From Collybiopsis luxurians FD-317 M1 (Eukaryota; Basidiomycota; Agaricomycetes; Agaricales; Omphalotaceae): 64,000 nt of DNA. Positions 59,058-64,000 of this stretch are shown here, piece after piece (within the stretch, counting starts at the first letter, position 1; every line of letters begins with the position of its first letter). Below the pieces are notes generated by a model. That model made no database searches. It was not told the DNA's origin and worked only from the letters and a program-made list of their open reading frames with translations. Position numbers and translations under genes: made by a program. The stretch spans positions 553,061 through 617,060 of the forward strand of contig KN834766.1 in assembly GCA_000827265.1 (NCBI GenBank), given 5' to 3'.

Positions 59058-62000
59058 TCAGCCTTTGACCCTCACAAGAAAAGAAAATGTCAACTCGACG
59101 TACCCCGCTACAACCGCCACCGCAGAAGGAGTAGCATCACCTGTCGATATCACAACCGAAGGCGCCTGTCCACATTTCCCCCACTTCACACTACTCCTCC
59201 CATCTGCCAAATGAAACTGAACACCATTCAAGTATTTCGGACCCGACCACACCGTAATCGCATTAATCAACCCACCACATGGACCAAGATCCCAGCAGGC
59301 TCCCATACCACCAGTACGATTCTGCACGACCGCTTCTTCGGTAGTGACATGCACAACCACACCCTCATCGCTTTTCCCAAACCCCCTCGACATCTCTTGA
59401 TGCCGAGGTATCGTACCCTCCTTCTCTGCCTCTTGCGCATCACGAATCGATGCCCATAAGTGGGTAGCAGGTGTTCCGATAGCACAGGATGACCCATCTG
59501 CGTAGACGACGACGAACCCGCCCAGCTCTGTAATGTCGATCCGATCCGGAGCGGCTAGCAACCCGTGGATTCTTGAGACAGGCTTCGTAAGATCGAGATA
59601 GGTGAGAGCGAAATGTTCATCGCTTCCGTATACCGGTCCTTTCTCGTGCCAATGGGATGGAGGGGGTGAGGGATCCCAGGCACCTGGAGCGGCGGGGATG
59701 GGAGGTGGAGGAGGTTCATGTGGGGACAAGGTGTGGCAAAGGGCTCCGAAGGAAGTAAACCGATTATAACCTCTCTGTTACGACGTGATGAACAAATGGA
59801 CAACTGAAGGGAGAGAACACTCAGAACATACCAGGATCTCGAACGATCCATAGAGACCCGCAACTTCATACTCTGCCGTCGTCATTGGAGGGAAGGATTG
59901 AACGCCACTCAAAGACTCTGGACGATGCATTCCAAATATGCCTTGACGTCCTCGATTTGTCAAAACCTGAAACCATTCAATGAGATGAGCACTCGAGGAG
60001 GACTCTTTGACAGCCCGTTGAGACTTACCTTCAAACCGACCGGCCTCGACCCATACGCCAGACTTACTTGCACGATCTTCTCTCCTCCAGGCCCATCAAT
60101 ATCAAAACGCTTGAGAGTCTGACTGGTATTCGACGTAAAACCTATACCAGCAGTCGAGGGCTCCGCGTCATCGTCGTAGTAAACAAAAAAGCTTAGAAAG
60201 TCAGCCGAGACTGCGAATCCAGTCAACGCGCCGAGTCGAAATCCAGATGTTCCACCACCGTGGCTATCACCGAAAATAAGAGCTTCCATCATCTGTCCGC
60301 TCTCAGTGGCTTCATTGCCGTAGTTGTTATACCCAGTGAGGAAGGGCATTGCGCGGATATCGGTGGGTGGTAGCTAAGCACGATGTAAAGAGGTTTATCT
60401 TCAATAAAACACGAGCGTGTAAAAGCGAGGGTATCACTTACATTATTCTTCCAGATCAACCTCCTCGTCTCAGCGTCCAGCTTTGGCAATACCGGAAGAC
60501 CAACATCAACATCGATACCTTCCGGACAAGGACACTCCAGCACCCCGAGCCTCGTTATACCAAAATCCTTCCCAACAACCGCCTTCAGCCCAACAAAAAC
60601 GCTCCCATCTTCCACAGCCATCAAACGAACACCTCCTGCACCTCCTCCTCCTCCTCCCGTCCCAGCCGTCGTCAAACCAAATGTGACGTGAGGCGATCGC
60701 AGCGTCCGAATCTTCACACCGACAACCTTGGGTTCTGAAGTCGACATGTAAAACTCGAACCCATCAATCCAATCTCTCTCTTGTAGAAGCATCGTATCCG
60801 TCTTCATCAACCGACCCGCCTCTCCTTCGTCTCCTTCTTTTTCTCGCCCGGTCCCTTGACCCTCACCCTCACCTCCAACAGCAAACCCAAACCCAACACC
60901 CGACCGAATACCTCTCACAGTGATCCCTATCCCCGCCAAGACACCCTCCCTATTCCACGTAATCTCCATCGTCTTTTTCTCCAAACCAATATCGGACCAG
61001 CGAGGCAACATGAATTTGGTGACCGCGTTGAGTTCAGGAGAGAGGGGCATAGAGACGGCCGGGAAGTGGATGCATTTAGCGGTTTGGAGCATCTGCGCCG
61101 TGTCGTTGTGCTTGTCGTCTTCCAACCCTGAGGTAGTAGCAGTCTGAGCTTCGGTTTCCAGTCGAACGTAAACGCGTACAAGTTCCTCACAGACATGGTA
61201 GATCCGTCTGCGGTTGGCAAAACCAACAGGAAGGGGAAGGGGAAGGTGGGGTTTTTCGTCGATTCTCCAGTCTGAGAGGGAAAATCTTTGCAGATCAGAG
61301 TGTATCGTTACCCAGTCGTACGGTTTTTTGGTTTGGGCAGCATGAGATATGATCTCCCATGACCAAGGCATATGGATTTTGATGCGGTTCTGCCAGAAAG
61401 ACTGGGTGAGTTGGAGCCTGCGAGTCGCGGGAGAGGCTGTCATGAATGGAGAAAGGGATGACAGTGGGAGAGTAAGCAAAATTTCGGTTAATATTTCTGG
61501 TGGTAGAGCGGAGAATGGATCGCTGAAATTGTGCGATAGGGTTGAGGAAGTTGGGGCTGTTACAGAAACGACGGAAAGAAGAGGCATGTTCTCGACATAA
61601 TCCGTCATCGCTGGTACGAAGAGTGGATCCAGGATGAATTGCTACAGAAACCCAAGGATTAGGAAAACAACACAGATTACACAGGGAATCGGTGCTCACC
61701 GACGGCTGATGATAAATAAAATACTGCTCATTTTTCCACTTATCGAGCTCATAATAGTCCACATCCAAACACTTCAAAAATTGCGTATTACGTTTCTCCC
61801 GGAACGTGCCCAAGAGCGTATCAGGGTCGATGTTGACCGTATCCAATTCCGACATTGAAATTCCCTTTTCACGAGCCAACACCCGCCGAAAAATCTGCAG
61901 ACACTTTGCATGTACCGGAATAACGCCCTCCTGCATCTCCGCGTAATTGAAATAGGTGCTCACACAGAACTTTTCTGACCCCTGGTCGACCCCCGGACAA

Positions 62001-62242
62001 TTGGGGTCTTGGCTGGATTTACATTGAGCTTCTCCGTAATAGCTAGCGGTTCCCTCTCCGGATATGTAGCAGGACGATAGACCGTGAGCGTGAGGGTTGG
62101 TACCAACGACTTGCAAAGTGGATAACCACGACAGGAGGTTTTCCGGAAAATTTCGGTTATTGATTTCGTCTGATGTTTCGTTAAGGTCAGGGATGTAGAA
62201 AGGAGCAGCGCATAGAGCGCAGTAAAAATCCCAGTCGCCCAT
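59058..62242 (-). CDS. Large F-box protein, intact copy
   Basis: Exons 62242..61700, 61641..60442, 60373..60029, 59966..59832 and 59774..59058 encode 979 residues, all in phase 0. The N-terminus has a Cys-rich start (MGDWDFYCALCAAPFY) and further Cys/His residues. The F-box is at about residues 215-255 (FSALPPEILTEILLTLPLSS). A long region follows with Gly-rich inserts, then repeated beta-rich segments (KVVGVKIRTLRSPHVTFGL; IVQVSLAYGSRPVGLKVLTN; ITVWSGPKYLNGVQFHLADG) that recall jacalin-like folds. That similarity is only suggestive. It is presumably a substrate receptor of an SCF ubiquitin ligase. The first ATG in frame (62242) was chosen; the longer frame begins with GTG. Two decayed copies lie at 47.2-48.9 and 49.4 kb. 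Confidence 0.85.
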
Positions 62243-62759
62243 CGCAGGGTCGCAGGGATGAAGGTCTTGGTAGTGGTTGGGAAAAGGAAGGAGATGCACG
62301 AGGTTCCACGCGGAGATCGTTATCCTTAGACCCCTTGGTCGCTTCAGATCAGCGTATGAATTTCATCACCTTATTCAAAAATGAATATAAAAACTATCAA
62401 CAACCAAAATCTGTTGCTAAAAACTCGAAACCGCGTTGCCTACCTGGCACCGCCCGCGAGTAGAATAAAGCCTATGAGCCTCACCCATCCTTTTCTTCAA
62501 GACTCGTCAACATTATGCGCCAAAATAATGAATTGAGATAGCAGCCATTGGATTGGTATGTGGTAGGTAGTATACGCTGGACGCCAGAAGCGGCGGGACC
62601 AGCGGAACGGTGAAAAGGAAGCAACTGAGCGCTAAGATGTAACTAAGACACCCATTGATATGTAAGCGCTTATTCGTTTCACAGCACTCCCTTGAACGTC
62701 GAACGTTGAACTCTTTAAGTTGTACCCAATCCCACCACAGATCTACTTCACTACTTACT
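62243..62759. promoter_or_regulatory. Shared divergent promoter region
   Basis: The 517 bp between the starts of the F-box gene (-) and the NOT3/5 gene (+) must hold both promoters. No specific element is identified. Confidence 0.4.
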
Positions 62760-64000
62760 ATGGGCGCAAAAATGCTACAAAGTCAGTTACTCAATCTTAC
62801 CAATCCGGCTCTGTAAACTTATCAGCTCATTCCAGCCAAAATTGACCGAATGCTCAAGAAGGTCAACGAAGGTGTCGAATATTTTGAATCGATATACGAC
62901 AAACTGCAGGCCTCTTCAAATCAGGCTCAGAAGGAGAAGCTCGAACTGGACCTCAAGACTCAGATCAAGAAACTTCAACGAATGCGCGACCTAATTAGGA
63001 CTTGGATTACCAACAATAACATCAGAGACAAATCTGCTTTGGTCTATAACCGCAAGTTGATCGAGACGGTGAGCCTCCAGACTCCATCTGATCCAATGTT
63101 TTTTGCTCCCTCAGCTGCAAAATCAATCAGTGGAAACACTCTCTACATCCTTTACTCAAACTTCCCACCCACAGCAAATGGAAAAGTTCAAAGCTTGCGA
63201 GAAGGAAATGAAGACTAAGACATTTTCCAAGGAGGGGTTGTGGCAGGCCACCAAACTTAATCCAAAGGAGCAGGAAAAGGAAGAAATCATGTCTTGGTTG
63301 CAGCAAAAGGTTGAAGAGTTGCAGCTGCAGATTGAGCAGGCTGAGGCAGAAATTGAATCCATTCTGGCAGGGAAGAACCAGGGTAAATCAGCGACGGCCT
63401 CAGCGAGACCAAAGGAGCTGGAAACAATGAATAAGCGACGTAAATGGCACATAAATCGGCTCGAGATAGTGCTTCGGCTACTGAGCAATGGATTTCTGGA
63501 TATTAATAAAGCTGTCATGCTCAAGGACTATGTTGCTTATTTTGTTGAAAGCAATACGGTATGCTTTTCCCTGAGAGTATTGACGAGTAAAACCTCACTG
63601 AAGTTGTTCAGGAACCTGACTTTGACGAATATGAAGGGGTATATGATGACCTTGATCTCGACACAGAGGAACAGAGGTTCCGTAGTCTGGCTTATGATGA
63701 CGATGATAGTGATGAGTCGGATGATGAAGGTATGTTTTCATCTAAACTTCTATTTTCGAAAATGTCAAACAATGTGTTCGCCAGACTATGGTAGCACAGC
63801 AATTGTTTGGAAGAATAACAGTCCGATTCTGAAGAAGGCAACAACTTCGCTGGGCGGTGCGGTGTTGAGGAATCTCCCTAAAATTGCCTTGCCTAACTTA
63901 CTGCTATTTTTTAGATGGCGCTATCGACGGTAGTGTACTTCCAGCGCCTTCAGTGCCTGTGATTCAACAAAGGCATCGGGCATTCTCGTTTTCTGACTTC
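62760..64000 (+). CDS. NOT3: CCR4-NOT complex subunit NOT3/NOT5, N-terminal part
   Basis: Exons 62760..62781, 62836..63068, 63175..63558, 63612..63729, 63785..63856 and 63915 to the window end encode the first 305 residues. The N-terminal coiled-coil domain is very conserved: [91 protein letters not shown], then the acidic segment [17 protein letters not shown]. This subunit is part of the CCR4-NOT deadenylase complex, which shortens mRNA poly(A) tails. The C-terminal NOT box lies beyond the window. The first exon has only 22 nt, as is common in this gene. The symbol covers the fungal NOT3/NOT5 orthologue. Confidence 0.95.

Noticed and set aside
1..64000. CRISPR arrays, operons, prophage
   Set aside because: The spliced genes show this is nuclear fungal DNA; no spaced direct-repeat array was seen.

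Overview
This 64 kb window comes from a filamentous basidiomycete, most likely a mushroom-forming agaricomycete. Genes are split by many short GT-AG introns (mostly 45-70 nt). The protein families fit: two DUF6533-type membrane proteins, a DUF6535-type membrane/ankyrin protein, a fungal NACHT-WD40 NLR, a GSTFuA-like glutathione transferase, a KRE9/KNH-like secreted protein, F-box proteins and a Zn2Cys6 regulator. Exon joins were worked out by eye from splice signals, reading frame and family motifs.

Layout. 0-3 kb: 3' part of a large low-complexity protein gene (+). 3-8 kb: long gene-poor stretch with a 23-bp perfect hairpin and an intron-containing tRNA. 7.7-12.2 kb: PCL-type cyclin (-), glycine-zipper-like small protein (+), aldo/keto reductase (+), KRE9/KNH-like secreted protein, perhaps decayed (-). 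13.3-15.8 kb: a four-helix membrane domain fused to near-identical ankyrin repeats (+). 16.6-18.7 kb: a 2.05 kb Mutator-like transposon relic with a perfect 9-bp target duplication. 19.8-28.4 kb: GST (-), fold-back MITE, F-box/zinc-finger protein (-), Zn2Cys6 factor (-), single-pass membrane protein (-). 29.1-32.8 kb: FAHD1-like acylpyruvase with unusually long introns and a GC-AG intron, three decayed partial copies of its last exon, and tRNA-Asn(GTT) with a 20-nt intron. 34-39 kb: two Ser/Pro-rich proteins of unknown function (-). 40-44.4 kb: tandem DUF6533 paralogues (+). 44.9-62.2 kb: a duplication-rich accessory block. An intact F-box gene (59.1-62.2 kb) and a 0.6 kb neighbouring unit have decayed second copies at 44.9-48.9 kb and a third scrap at 49.4 kb. 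Between the copies lie an 866-bp TIR element with a 10-bp target duplication and an NLR gene whose C-terminus holds 22 WD40 repeats. 62.8-64 kb: start of the NOT3/NOT5 subunit gene of CCR4-NOT (+), cut by the window edge.

Housekeeping genes (cyclin, AKR, GST, FAHD1, NOT3) form a background into which AT-rich accessory islands are set. The two most notable accessory genes, the DUF6535-ankyrin protein and the NACHT-WD40 NLR, both carry highly similar tandem repeats and both lie beside transposon remnants. This is the pattern expected of fungal non-self recognition (vegetative incompatibility or innate-immunity-like) repertoires. The NLR shows two apparent frame breaks, so it may be decaying, wrongly assembled or unusually spliced.
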